Part shown: positions 45,936 through 59,000 of the stretch, piece by piece
Layout of the letters: each line of letters starts with the position of its first letter
Position numbering within the stretch: position 1 is the first letter of the stretch
NCBI GenBank assembly: GCA_036785705.1
Contig: JAWUZG010000160.1
Location: 124,001-188,000 of the forward strand
Origin: Acanthornis magna
Taxonomy: Eukaryota; Chordata; Aves; Passeriformes; Acanthizidae
Length of the DNA stretch: 64,000 nt
Direction of reading: 5' to 3'
The notes under the pieces: model-generated
What the model saw: the letters and a program-made list of their open reading frames with translations, nothing else
The model's database searches: none
Told to the model about the DNA's origin: nothing
Program-made: the position numbers and the translations under genes

Positions 45936-48900
45936 ATGGCCAGGGACAGCGGGATGGCCGGGAAGGTGGCGCTGCTCCTGTGGGGTGAGTGCCCCACGGA
46001 TGGGCCCTGGTGAGGCAGAGAGCGGTGGGGAGGGGACACAGGGGGGCTGCGCGGTCCCCTGAGGTCCCCAATGCCAGCAGAGCCATTCCATGGGGGTGGA
46101 CTCTGGCGTGACCAGAGTCATGGGGTGGCCGTGGGGACAGGAACAGGAGGACAGGAGTAGGGGAACTGGGATGTGAGGAGATGAACAGGGGAACTGAGAT
46201 GCAGGGACAAGGATGGGGCAAAAGGAACCTTGGGGCTGGGGCAGGGACAGGGAGACAGACATGTAGGGACAGGGACAAGAGGACAAGCACGATAAGGATG
46301 GGCCATGGGGACAAGGGCCCTTGGAATGGAATCATGAGCACAGGCCATGGCGATGTGGCCATGGGGACACATGCTGGGGGCTGGTGGAGGTAACGTGTGC
46401 CAGCATGGTGGTGTCACCATGCTCGGGGTGTCCACAGTGTCCCCATGTCCTGCCCCAACCTGGGATGTATGAGGTGTCCCTGTCCTCAAGGCACCTGTGC
46501 TAAGTCAGTGTCCCCATGGGGATAGTTTGGGGACAGACCCCACACTCCATACCCTGGGTGTCGCTGTCCCTGCAGGGCTACCCCCAACCAGCTCTTCTCC
46601 CTTCTCCCTTCCAGCCCAGACCCTCGGCCTCACTGGTGAGTCCTCAGGGGGATGCCATGTCCCCACCCTGCTGTCCCTAGCCCAGTGGTGGCCCTGCCAG
46701 GCTGGTGTCCCCTGTCACCCGCAGGTGCCCAGACCACACAGCTCCTGGTGGAGCCCCCCTGGACACCAGCGGTGCTGTGGGACAAGGTGACACTGACCTG
46801 CCAGGGCTCAGGGACCCTGCATGCCAGCACCTGGTACAAGGATGGGAAGCGCTGGGGGAAGAAGGGACCCGACCGCCTCACTGTCACTGAGACTGGCACC
46901 TACAAATGTCAAACACCCAGTACTGGGCTCAGCCCCACTGTGACAGTCTTAAACGGTGAGGGGGGATCTTGAATTATCAGGGTGGACCCTGATCGCTCTG
47001 GGTGGGCGTCACTCCGTGGGTGTCCTCCTACCCCTTGTGTGGTGGGAGCCTGTCCCCTGTACACGGGGACATCTCAGTGCACCCCAGTGCATCCCAGCAT
47101 TATAGGACACCTGTGGTGTCCCTGGGATCCTCCCACGCAATGGAGCCTCTCCCCAGTGATCCCCTGTGCCATGGGGACTCACCTCGGACCTGTCCCGAGC
47201 CCCTCAGTGTGACAGGACCTCCCTGTCCCACAGACCGGCTGGTGCTGCAGGTGCCAGCACGGGCGCTGTTGGAGGGGGACACGGTGACACTGCGTTGTCG
47301 GAGCTGGAAGGACACACCGGTCACCAGGGTGCGATTTTATTGTGGGGAGAAGGATGTGGGGGGGTCCCTCAGCAGAACAGAGCTGTCCCTGTCCCCCGTG
47401 CAGCTGCACCACAGCGGCCGCTACCACTGCAGGGGCTGGGTTAACACCGGGTCGTCACTGTCAGCACCAGCGACAGTGAAAGTGCACGGTGAGCACCCCC
47501 ACAGCTGAACTCCAATATCCCAACACCCGCACAGCCATTTCCCAGTGGATTCAGAGTCACAGTCCCCACCTCCCATCTCCTTCCCAGAGCTCTTCTCGGT
47601 GCCGGTGCTGGAGGGTCCTCACGAGCCCACCGAAGGGTCCCCCCTAAATCTCAGCTGCCTCAGCACCCCCAGCCCCCTGCGGCCCCGAGCCCCCCTCCTG
47701 CACCTCTTCTACCGGGACGGGCAGTTGGTGGGGGGCCCGCAGGGGTCCCCACAGCTCCTGGTGCCCGCCGTGGGGGTGTCCCACTCGGGCGATTACAGCT
47801 GCGAGGTGCGCTCCGAGGGGGGGGCTGTGCGGAAGAGCAGCGCCCGGCTCCTCGTCACGGTGCGCAGTGAGTGCGGGGATGGGCACGGGAACCCCGACAG
47901 CCTCCCCGGGTCCCCCATGCCTTCTCAATACTCTCTCTGTGTGTTTCCACCCCTTCCCAGATCCCTCCCTGGTCCCTGCATCCCTCATCAGGTCCCCCCA
48001 TCCCACCCTAAGTACACCCCTCCCTCTCTTAGGTCCCTCCATTGTCCATGTTCCCACCATCCCTCTCTATGTCCCCAAAACCTTCCCTGTGGTCCCCTCC
48101 AACCCTCTCCATGTCCCCCTCCTTGAATCTCCCATCCCTTCCTGGGATCCTTTCCATCCCTTTCCAAGCCTCTCCTGCATCTCTGGGCCCCTTTCTTCCT
48201 CACTGAGATCCCCCCATCCCTCTCTGATCCTCCCCCTCCCTGAGTCCTTCACTGCTCCCTGGTGTCCCCAACCCCTCCCGGGTTCTCAATTCCCTTCATG
48301 TCCCCCCACAGGGGTCCCAGTCTCGGGTGTGTCCCTGTCAGCACAGCCCCCCGGGGGACAGGTGGCACTGGGTGACCGCCTGGTGCTGAGCTGCACGGTG
48401 GCTGCAGGGACAGGTCCCCTGTCCTTCTTCTGGCACCGGGGGGGCTCAGGGGCACCGCTGGGCACCAGTCCCCACCTGGAGCTGAGCCACATTGGGTATG
48501 AGGACAGCGGCCACTACCAGTGCCGGGTCAGCAATGGGGACAGCATGGCTGAGAGCCCCACACTGAATGTCACTGTCCTGGGTGAGCGGGACCCTTGGGC
48601 TGGGGGTGTCTCCCTTACGGCATCCCCAATTTCACACATTCGCATCCAACCTCATCTCCCTGACACCATCCCCAGCCCATCCCAGGTCGCAGCCCCCACC
48701 ACTGGGCATCACAGTCCTGGGGTTACTGGGACCACCTGGGTCCTGATATCCCCACCCAGGACATGCCACCCATGAGTCCCTCATCCCACCTGTCACATCC
48801 CCCACCCCACATCAGGTCAAAGTCACCGTGCTGAGCGTGACCCTATCGGGGGAATTGTACCCCTGGGATTGGGGTGATGCCCCCCATGATATGCCTCATC

Positions 48901-50468
48901 CAGCCGATCACATCCCACCCACACCATTCCACACCCCACACCAGGTGACAACGCCCATCACCCTTGAACATGGTCCTAGGTGAGCGGGACCCTCAGGCTT
49001 GTGGTCACCCCATTCACAGTATCCCTCATCTCACTCTCATCTCACCCTCACCTCACCCTCATCCCATCGTCATCCCATCCATCACATGCCCTCATCCCAC
49101 ACAGGTGAGGATCCCCACCATCATGGGTCACAGTCACAGGTGAAGGGGACCCTCTGTGTCCAGGTGCCACCATGCACAGAGTCATCCTTCATCCCACCCA
49201 TCCCATCCTCATCCCACCCATGCCATCCTCATCCCACCCATCCTACCGTCATCCCCCCACACCGGGTTCCAGCCCCTCCCCCCAACCCTCAGCCCCATCT
49301 CTGTTCCTGCAGTGCCTGTGGCCAATGCCACCATCACCCCTGGCCCCCCGGCACACCAGGTCCATGCAGGTGACCCCGTGACACTGCGTTGCTCAGTGCA
49401 AGTGGGCTCAGCACCCGTCACCTTCACCTGGCTGCGTGACGGGCGGGAGGTGGCCTGGGGTCCCCTCCTGGAGCTTGGGGACATTGATGCAGGACATTCG
49501 GGCACCTACCAGTGCGTGGCCATCAACCAGCTGGACGGGCACCGCGTGTTCCAGGCGCTCAGCCCAGAGCTGACCCTGGAGGTGACACCACGGGAACACA
49601 GGAGCACAGGCGGGGTGACATTTGATCACTGGGGTTGCAGGTCGGCCAGAGTGACCGGAGATCCCAATGTGTCCCCCTTTTTCTCCAACAGTGGCTGCAG
49701 GTGTCACTGGGTCCCTCCTGGTCTTGGTCATTCTCGTGGGTATCGTTGTGGGTTGGCACTGATGGAATGGTATGTATGGGTGGCAATGGGGGTGACGGGG
49801 CCCTGGGGAGTTGGGAAGGACCCTAGAATTTGGGAGCAATGGGCAGAACCCACAGCTCGTAACTTGGGGGGCACTGAGCCACTTGTGACTTTTCTCAGTG
49901 TCCCCCAGGATTTGGGGAGGTGTTGGAGGGTCATGCAGGGGTGTTGGGGCTTCTTTCAGAGATCCTCAGAGACTTTGGAGGGCTCCCCTCAATGGGTTTG
50001 TCATTCTCGGGGCTCAGGGATTGTTCAGGGGCTCTGAGGGGAATTGAGATTTCCGTGGGGTTTCAGGATTCCTGAGTGTGGTCATGGCCCCTGGGACCCC
50101 ACAGTCACCCCCACCTCTTTCCTTTGCAGCTAAAAGGAAGCACCAGGAAAGGCGAGTGGGGGGCTCCGAACACCACCCCTCTTTTACCCCAACCCCCAAG
50201 ATCTCCCATCCCATCCCACACACCCTTATCCCCACAGGACACCCCCAGAGCCCCCGGCCCTCCCAGAGGAGGGGGAGGTGCTGTACACCCACATCGTGAG
50301 CACCAAGTGGATGGGATGTGAGTACAGGGTGGGACAGAGTCATGTCATCCGTGGGTGTCACGCCTCAACCAGATCCCAAAGCCAGTGTCTCTCGCAGTGT
50401 CCCCCCGTGCCACCAAACCCCAGGATGCCCAGGTGACCTACGCAGAGCTGCCAGGAACCCATGGGTAA
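45936..50468 (+). CDS. Gene B2: five-Ig FCRL-like receptor truncated after the membrane
   Basis: The exons are leader 45936-45984, mini-exon 46615-46635, D1 46725-46955, D2 47234-47488, D3 47588-47866, D4 48312-48581, D5 49313-49609 and TM 49692-49769. They read open for 490 codons and then stop at TGA 49760-49762, three residues after the TM core GSLLVLVILVGIVVGWH; B1 has TGG there. The exons that would encode the ITIM tail remain in the DNA (50130-50151, 50238-50317 with VLYTHIV, 50398-50468 with VTYAEL) but lie beyond the stop. The D5 donor is GC (49610-49611) and the donor after 50151 is also GC. D1 and D4 lack the nonsense codons of B1. The product would be a membrane receptor with almost no cytoplasmic tail: a decoy, or one needing an adaptor. 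TM has no charged residue for adaptor pairing. Confidence 0.8.
46615..46635 (+). other. 21-bp signal-peptide mini-exon of gene B2
   Basis: The 21-nt exon between CCAG and GTGAGT encodes AQTLGLT, matching the other family members. Confidence 0.8.
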
Positions 50469-51465
50469 CTGCAGGAACCCAGTGACATCCATGGGAATGT
50501 GCTGTGACAATGGGGGCACTGGCGGACACTGGGGAGTTCTGGGGGAACTGGGGGACAGTGGGGGACCCCATCCATGGGCAACCACAAATGCGTGTGTCCC
50601 CACCACTGCTTCCATGGGTGCCCAAACTTCATGGGTAGGTGGACATAAGTGGGGGATCCTTTGTGAGGCTGCACAGGGCACCCAGAGCTCCCCAGTCCCC
50701 TTCCCAGTGCCCCTAGAACCCCCAAGGGCTTCCCCATCCCCCTTCCACTACCCCAAGTGGCTCCCCATTCCACATCCCAGTGCTCCCAGTACCCTCAGAC
50801 AATTCCCCATTCCATCCCCACAGTGCTGCCAATACCCTCAGGGTTTCCTTATTCCCCTTCCCACCACCCCTCCATTGCTCTCAGTACATCCAGCGGCTCC
50901 TCATTCCACCTCCCACTTCCAGGGGAGCACTGGACTCATTTCCTGTTATTGGACATAAATTCAAGTTTTTTGGTTAAACTGGCAGAAATGGTGTTTCTTT
51001 GTTCAGCTCTCTCGAGCTTTAGCAATGGGATTCTCCAGTTTTTGGCTGCCACTAAAAACCAGGGGCTGCTGCCCCTCCCCTCCCAGTGGAGGCACAAAAG
51101 GCAAAGATCTCAGAGGGCTGAGAGTAGAAGAATTTCCTGCAAAGAGCAATGAGAGAAGAAAACCAACAGCAACAGCACCAAGATTCAGAATCGTCTCAGT
51201 TTGAAAGACAGGTGTCGTCCAAGGAAGACAGGAATCTTTCTAGAATGGAAAATATGACCCCCTTCCCTCCAAATTATTATAACTTTGAAATTACAGGGCT
51301 TTCAGGCAAAAGTATGGAAACCAGAATAACAGTTCTTTACTAATACATATCTATGCATACCAAGAGAAACAACAACAGCAGCAACAACAAACCAAAACAG
51401 AATCCCATTAACAGCCTTCTCTCAGCTGTCAAGGACTCTCCCCTTCGGTGCAGTTACAGTCACAG

Positions 51466-51542
51466 CCAGCAGGGGCGCTGGTGGCTCCCGGCCAGGCTGG
51501 GCAGGTGCGATGATTCCCCCGCGGCTGCAGGGGGCGCTGTGG
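51466..51542 (+). promoter_or_regulatory. Paired CTCF-like motifs downstream of B2
   Basis: CCAGCAGGGGCGCTGGTGGC at 51466-51485 and GCTGCAGGGGGCGCTGTGG at 51524-51542 repeat the pair after B1 and C1. Confidence 0.5.
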
Positions 51543-53564
51543 CGTGAGCTCAGCCGTCTCTCTCCACGCGGTAATGGCAGGTGAGCCAGCGGAAGAGAGG
51601 GAAAAGGGCTTTCTTTACAAACTCTCTGGGGCAGCCGATCCTAGTGCACCTCTGGATGGTGAGCTGGGCTGTAGCAGGAACCTTGGAAGCAGCGAGCTGG
51701 AACAGCAGAGGCGAGCAGACCCAGGGTGACAAACGAAGTGTGGCAGAGACTGCAGGCCGTGCCAGAAGCCGTGGGGTGTTTGGATGTCAGGTTCAAATGT
51801 AGCAAGAAGCCCTGAAGCAGTGGCAGAGAACAGCAGGGGCTGGGCAGGGCATTGCTCCCGGGCTGGCTCGCCTGCAATGGCTGGTCCGGGGCTTGGGCTG
51901 TGCAGAGGGGATGGTCCCGATGGGGTAGGGTGTGCTTCCAGGTCCTGTCACAGCTCACACTGGCTCTGGGCTCCCAAGCTGTGGAGAAGTAGAAAAGCAA
52001 GCCAGTAAGCTCCAGATAGCTCTGAAGGGAAAGAAAAAACTGGGCAAAAACCACATGGCAATTGTATCTCTCGTCAGCGGGATCACTGCCACATAGCCGC
52101 TGAGATGAAATCACCCCACCAGAAGGAAGCAACTGTCCCTTGCCCCCAACTCTCAGAGGAAATCCTGGGCTGGCTCTCACCCATTGTGGTACACCTGGAG
52201 CCAGGGGAGGTGGGGAGGGTAGGCAGTGACCACCTTGGTCACAAAACAAAACCAGAAATGTATATGGGATAAAAAAGCATCCCCAAGACAAGAATAAAAA
52301 GGGTCAGAAAACCAATGATTTCAAGCTAAAGCCCCCAACAATGAACAAGCCCTGGCTGCTGCACCCTGAATGTTTCCTCTACTAGAGAAGCCCCAGCTCC
52401 TGGAAGAGCCAGAGAGTCTCTTCCCCAGCCAGGAGTGAGATGGTATTGAAGAAGCGCCCAGTCCTGGCCATGCCCACGGCTTTGCCTTTGCTTGTGGCAG
52501 GACTGATCCCAACTCTCTTCCCTCACACATTCCTCATGTGTCCCATGGGGACTTGATCCCCACCTTTGCTTTGGGCAGAGTCGGATTGGGCAGGGCCAGC
52601 TCGACTGGGAGCTCCTGTGGTGCTGAGGGACCAGGGGGCCTTTGCTCCAGGTGTCTCCCAAGGGTAGAAGGTCCCAGCACCGCTTGCTCTCTGTGTGTTC
52701 TGTAACAGCCCATTCCAGAGTGGGATCTTTCCTGAGGCTGGGGCACCACACGGAATGGGATCCATCCCCGCAGGGCCAGGTTCTTTGGCCCCTGTGTCTG
52801 TGAGGTTGTTTGGGGAATGAGTTCCAGGGTCACATTCAATTCTTTCTGCAGGGCCATGTTGCCATAAGATTTCCTTTCCCAGGCCCAGGACAACGTTCCC
52901 AGGGGTTCAGGGAGCATTTCCAGCCTTCCAGGGCTTGCTTCCCCAACCAGGAGCCCCCAGCATTGCCACCACATCTTTGGGGAGTGTGATCCAGTCAATC
53001 TGCCAGGTCTGCCCACACTGGGATTTCAGCTCTCGCCCTCCATCCCACAGGGGCTTGACCCACCTGGCCTCGCATGATCGCAGCACATTTCATATTTCTG
53101 GAGCACGTGGGAGATGGTGTCCATGGGGAAAGCCAAATCAGGGCCAGGATGTGTGTCAGGGCAGAGCAGGGCAAGGACAGCGACTCCTCTGGATGAGCAG
53201 TGGCAGAAACAACCTGTGCTGAAGTGCCCAGGACCCCCATTCCCATCTCCCAGTGCTGCTGAAGGGAGGAGGGAGAGCTCGGGAAGGAGGGGAAGGAGGA
53301 TGGATGAGGGTTTTTATGGGTTTCTTTGACTTTGCATTATCCTGCTCAGATTTGTCAGCAATAAATTCAATTAATATCTCCAATTTTGAGCCAGTTTTGC
53401 CTGTGAGAGGATTTGATGAGTGATCTCTCCTGGTCCTTATCTCAACCCAGGAACCCTTCATTCCATTTTTGCTCCCTGTCCGGCTGTGGAGGGCAGTGAG
53501 AGAGCAGCTATGGTGGGTGCAGGGCATCCGGCCATTGTCAGCCCACAGCAAGACAGGAAGGAGG

Positions 53565-54075
53565 AGGGCCCAGGTCACAGTGTTGAGCAGATTGTTGTTG
53601 TCTTTGCAGGAGTTTTGGGGCTCTCTCAGGTCCTTGGTGAGAGAGACAAAATGATCAATTGCTGCATTTCCGGACTGCTTCCCTCACAGCTGCCCCTGCA
53701 GGGGGGGTTTCCAGCCAGCCCTGCTCTCAAAACCATCACAGGCCCTCGCAGAGCCACTGCTTGGGCTCCCATTGGTTTTTGTGCTTCTTGCAGGGCTGAG
53801 CAAACCACAGCCAGCCCTTTTTCCCCCACACAGTTCTCACCTTGGAGCAGCTCTAAAGCTGTGAAAATCAAAGCCAAGGGGGTGGCTGGGAGCCTCAGGT
53901 CCTGGCTGTCCCCTGGGGCTGGCCAGAGCAGGGCTGGCCAATGGCCATCCGTGGGCAGTGGGGCTGTGCCATGGCTGGGCCCCAGCCTTGGATGGGCACA
54001 GGCTGCAAGGAGGAAGAGTTTGGGAGCTCCTTCCTGCCTGGGGCTCCATTCCCAAGCTGCTCTTCCTGGCTCAGA
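53565..54075 (+). repeat. 0.5-kb conserved upstream element, copy 6
   Basis: This is the duplicate of the copy at 12145-12650 upstream of C2. Unlike that copy it keeps the longer open frame. Confidence 0.5.
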
Positions 54076-55020
54076 TCCTGCCAGGGATGAGCAAGAAGGG
54101 AGAAGTCTGGAACAGGTTTTCTGCCAAAACCCAATAAACCCAAAGTGTCCCAACCCCTCCAAGACAGAAATATAATGGGGCGGATGGTGGAGAGCAGAAG
54201 AGGGAGGGGGCAGCTCCTCAACAGCTTCAGCCCCCCCAAATTTGGGAGGTCCAATCCCTCATCAGCAATTTGGGACCAGATAAGCCATTTCCAGGGTAAA
54301 AAGCTGCAGTTTTCCATCCCAGTGCTGGCAGGAAGAGAGGGCAGGATGGTCCTTTGGTGTTGTGGAAAGAGGGGGGATTTTCAGGGGTCACGAATGTTTT
54401 ATCTGGAGGGTCTCATCCATTTCCTGGCTCCCAGCACTGAGACCCTGCGGGGGATGGGGAGGGAGTATGGGGTGGTTATGGGGGTTGTGGGGGGGTCTGT
54501 GCCCTCCCCAACTGACACCCACCCCCTGTAACCCCCCACCGTCACCCCCGTTGCGGCTTATCACGCACGTAAGGGTCTTGGGGGGCTGCAGGATGGGAAG
54601 AGTGGCTTCATCTTACCAAGGGGGATAGGAGGTTTCCAAATTGTGGGGAGGGGAACATCAAGAGGGGCATAAAGGGGATGGGGCACTCTCCAATTTGGGG
54701 AACCCCAGAGGTCACAGTGTCCCACTGGGGACAGCAGGGATGGGCAGGGCCCTCCCTGGACACGGGTCCCCAGGCTGTGCCACCCCCGGGACAGTGATCC
54801 CCCTCTGGAACGTGTCTAGGGACCTCCCCTCAGGACCACCAGCCCCAGGACAGGACCCCCCCCAGCAGGAATGTGTCACCCGTGGGACAGGATCCCCCCA
54901 GGCCGTGTCACCCCCAGAACAGGGACCCCCCAGGACAGGACCCCCCTGGGTGTGCCCCCAGGACAGAACCTGCCCCCCCATCTGTCTCTCAGCACAAACG
55001 GCCTCTTCCTTCTGCTGTAG

Positions 55021-55032
55021 GAAAGAGAAAGT
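55021..55032 (+). promoter_or_regulatory. ISRE-like element upstream of C2
   Basis: GAAAGAGAAAGT is identical to the motif upstream of C1. Confidence 0.45.
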
Positions 55033-56038
55033 GTTGGGGGGCACAGCTGGAGACCCCCATCCCCTACAGCCCTCCCACCCCTCCCTGCAGCCCTTGCACC
55101 CCCTTTTCCCACCTATTACCTGCTCAGGTGCTCCCCAGGATCAGCGAGCCAGGAAATGCAGGGGGCAGTGTGTGTGTGAAAGTGAGGGAAATAAAGAAAA
55201 AATTAGAAATAGAGGAAAAAGGCCGGGGGAGAGGGGGCAAAGAACCAAAGCCCCCTGTGACCCCTCTGGAGTGTCCCCTCAGGCCACGAGCACCGCAGGA
55301 GGATTTTGCTGTACTCTGGGTCACCACAAAATCTGAGGCACCCAGTGAAGGACATGTGACCCAGGTGCCAGGCACCCAGGCACTGCCCTGGGACCCCCAT
55401 TCCCCCGGGAACTCAACCAAGGGACCCCCATTCCCTTGGCCCTCCTCCCTGGGACCACCATTCCAGGGCTCCCCCTGCTGGGGTCTCCATTTCCAAGGCC
55501 TCCCTTCCTTTGATCCATTCCCACGGGGCCCTCCATTCCCCCACCACCCCCATCCCTGGGACCAGCTCCCCATGTCCCCAGTTCCCTGGAGCCTGTGTTC
55601 CCCAGGGACCCCACCCCTGGGTCCCCTACACATTTGGACACCCATTCCCAAATAGCCTGTCCCCTGTGACTCCCCCTCCTCAGGACCCCCATTCTCTGGA
55701 CCTCTGTTCCCAGGAACTCCCGTCCCAGGCAAACCCTGGGACCCCCTTCCCAGGACCCCATACTTGCTCCCCACTTGCCCCTGGACACCAACCGAGGCTC
55801 CCCACATCTCCTGATCCCCCTGTCCCGGGCCCCTTATATTCCACCAGGTCCCACCATGTCCCACCATCTCCTCAGCCTGCCCCCAGCCTGTCCCCACCCT
55901 GCCCCCACCATTTGCCACCTACACGTGGGGACAAGATGTGACCTCGCTTCCTTCCCCTTCATCCGAAGAACCGCCACCACGGGGACAGGTGGCCCCAGCA
56001 GCGTGTGACAGCCAGCCTGGATAGCCGGGGACACTGGG

Positions 56039-59000
56039 ATGGCTGGGAAGGTGGCACTGCTCCTGTGGGGTGAGTGCCCCGGGCATGGGCCTGATGCCCT
56101 GGGGATGGGCTCTGGTGAGGCAGAGAGCAGTGGGGAGGGGGCACAGGGGGGCCGAGGGGTCCCCTGAGGTGGTCCCCAACACCAGCAGAGCCAGTCCGTG
56201 ATGAGACAGGGATCATGGGGTGGCTGTGGGGTCAGGGGCAGGGGGATAGGAATGAGGGGACAGAAATGGGGGGATAGGGATGGGGCCACAAGGATATGGT
56301 GATAGGCACCTTGGTACAATGGCAGCTGTGGGCACAGGGGACAGAGGGACAAGGGGACCGGGACACGGGGACAAGCACCATTTGGATGGGCTTTGTGGAC
56401 AGGTGCTGTGGGGCTGGTGAGGGTGACCTATGCCAGCGTATGATGACCATGGCGTTTCCATGCCCGGAGTGTCCACAGAGTCCCCATGTCCTGCCTCAGC
56501 CTGGGGTGCCTGAGATGTCCCTGTCCCTGAGACGTCCATGCCACACTGGTGTTTGAATAGGGATGGTTTGGGGACAGCCCCCACACCCATCCCCCAGGTG
56601 CTGTCCTCATGAAGCCACCCCCACTCAGCCTCTCTCCTTTCTCCCTTCCAGCCCAGACCCTCGTCCTCACTGGTGAGTCCTCAGGGGGATGCCATGTCCC
56701 CACCCGCTGTCACCAGTCCCATGGTGGCCCTGGCAGGCTGGTGTCCCCTGTCACCTGCAGGTGCCCAGACCACCCAGCTCCTCGTGGATCCCCCCTGGAT
56801 GCCGGCAGTTCTGTGGGACCGGGTGACACTGACCTGCCAGGGCTCGGGGGCCCCCAATGCCACCACCTGGTACAAGGACGGGCGGAACTGGTGGAAAAAG
56901 AGACCCAACCGTTTCCTCGTTACTGAGAACGGCACCTACAAGTGTGACAGACCTGGCACAGGGCTCAGCAACGCCGTGAGCGTCTTAGATGGTGAGGGGG
57001 GATGGGCTCTGGGTGGGCTCCACTCCGTGGGTGTCTCACATTCCTCATGTGATGAAAGCCTGTCCTCTGCACATGGTCACATTCCAGTGCATCCCAGTTA
57101 ATCCCAGTGCGCACCAGTGCATCTCATTTTGTTGAGACCCCCCTGGTGCATCCAGATGCCATGGCATTTCCCCCTGGTGTCCCCTGGGCCCCTGGGCGCA
57201 GTGCAGCTCAGAGCCCCTCAGTGCCATGGGAACCCCCCTGTCCCACAGCCCGGCTGGTGCTGCAGGTGCCAGCGTCATCACTACTGGAGGGCGACACAGT
57301 GACACTGCGCTGCCGGGGCTGGCAGGACAACCTGGTCACTGGGGTGAGATTTTACCACGAGAAGAAGGATCTGGCCAGGTCCCGTGATGGGACTGAGCTG
57401 TCCCTGCCCCCGCTGCAGCTGCACCACAGCGGCCAATATCACTGCAAGGCCAAAGTGGGCTCCAAACAGTCACGGTGGGAGGAGTCAGTGCCAGTGCCAG
57501 TGCCAGTGCACGGTGAGCACCCTGCCAGCCGGGGCCCTGACACCCCAACACCCCTTCAGCCCCTTCCCAGCAGACTTGGAGTCACAAGACACCCACTCTC
57601 TTCCCAGAGAGTGTCTCCTTCCCAGAGCGTGTCTCCTTCCCAGAGCTCTTCACAGTGCCGGTGCTGGAGGGTCCCCCCGAGCCCACCGAGGGCTCCCCCC
57701 TGAATCTCAGCTGCCTCAGCACCCCCAGCCCTCTGCGGCCCCGAGCCACCCTCCTGCACCTCTTCTACCGGGACAGGCAGTTGGTGGGGGGCCCGCAGGT
57801 GTCCCCGCAGCGCCTGGTGCCCGCCGTGGGGGTGTCCCACTCGGGCAATTACAGCTGCGAGGTGCGCTCCGAGTGGGGGGCCGTGCGGAAGAGCAGCGCC
57901 CGGCTTCGCGTCACGGTGCGCAGTGAGTGCAGGGATGGGCACGGGAACCCCGACAGCCTCCCCGGGTCCCCAGCCCTGTCTGGGTCCCCCCATCCCTACC
58001 AGACACCCTGTCTGGGTCTCCCCATCTCTCCCCACTGCCATCTCACCCATCACTGCCTGGGTCCCTTCATCCATTCCCCCGTACCACCCAATGTCCTCCC
58101 ATCATTGCCCCAAGTCCCTGCCTCCCTCCCTGGATCCTCCCACTCCTCTCTGAGGTTTCTCCATGGTGACCACATCCCACCATCCCTCTCTGGTTCTCCA
58201 CACCTTTGTCTGGGGTCCCTCACGTCCATCTCCAGTTCTCCCCTCCATGAATCATCCATCCCTCCCTGGACTCCCTTCTTTATCACTGTGGTACCCCCAC
58301 CCTTCTCTGACCTTCCCCCACCTCCCTGGGTCCCTCACGGTTTCCTGGTGTCCCCCACCCCTACCCAGCACCCCTATTGCACCCATCTCCCCCTGCAGGG
58401 GTCCCGCTCTTGGGGGTGTCCCTGTCAGTGCAGCCCCCTGGGGGACATGTGGCACTGGGTGACCGCCTGGTGCTGAGCTGCGCGGTGGCTGCAAGGACAG
58501 GTCCCCTGTCCTTCTCCTAGCACCGGGGGGGCTCAGGGGCACCGCTGGGCACTGGGCCCCACCTGGAGCTGAGCAAGGTTGGAGACAAGGACAGCGGCCA
58601 CTACCAGTGCCAGGCCAGTGATGGGGACAGCGTGGCCGAGAGCCCCACACTGAATGTCACCATCCTGGGTGAGCAGGACCCTCAGGCTGGGGGTGGCCCC
58701 ACCCATGGCATCCCCCATCCCACACTCATCCCCCACAATGGGTGCCAGCCCATCCCCAGCCTCAGCCCCGTCTCTGTCCCCACAGTGCCCGTGGCCAATG
58801 CCACCATCACCCCTGGCCCCCCAACACACCAGGTGCACCTAGGTGACCCCATGACCCTGTGCTGCTCAGTGCAGGTGGGCTCAGCACCTGTCACCTTCAC
58901 CTGGCTGCACAACGGGCGGGAGGTGGCCCAGGGTCCCCTCCTGGAGCTTGGGGACATCGATGTGGGACATTCTGGCACCTACCAGTGCGTGGCCACCAAC

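Larger units (their letters stand above)
50469..56038. other. Intergenic region between B2 and C2
   Basis: This is the duplicate of the B1-C1 region: 3' flank (50960-51150), ERV-like repeat (51195-51390), CTCF-like pair, an uncharacterised 51700-53300 stretch, the conserved element (53565-54075), the C2 ISRE-like motif and a minisatellite (55390-55830). About 306 bp present in copy 1 (11432-11738) is missing here, with CAGGG at both deletion ends. Confidence 0.5.
41271..58650 (+). repeat. Segmental duplication, copy 2 (pairs with 1-17200)
   Basis: The stretch repeats the order and sequence of 1 to about 17200: the A 5' end, B, C and all intergenic elements. Corresponding starts are offset by 41270 (A), 41740 (B) and 41422 (C). 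The first change is a 470-bp retroviral insertion at 43817-44286; the second is a deletion of about 306 bp matching 11432-11738 of copy 1. Similarity is a few per cent short of identity by eye and breaks down in the D4-D5 region of C2. Confidence 0.85.
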
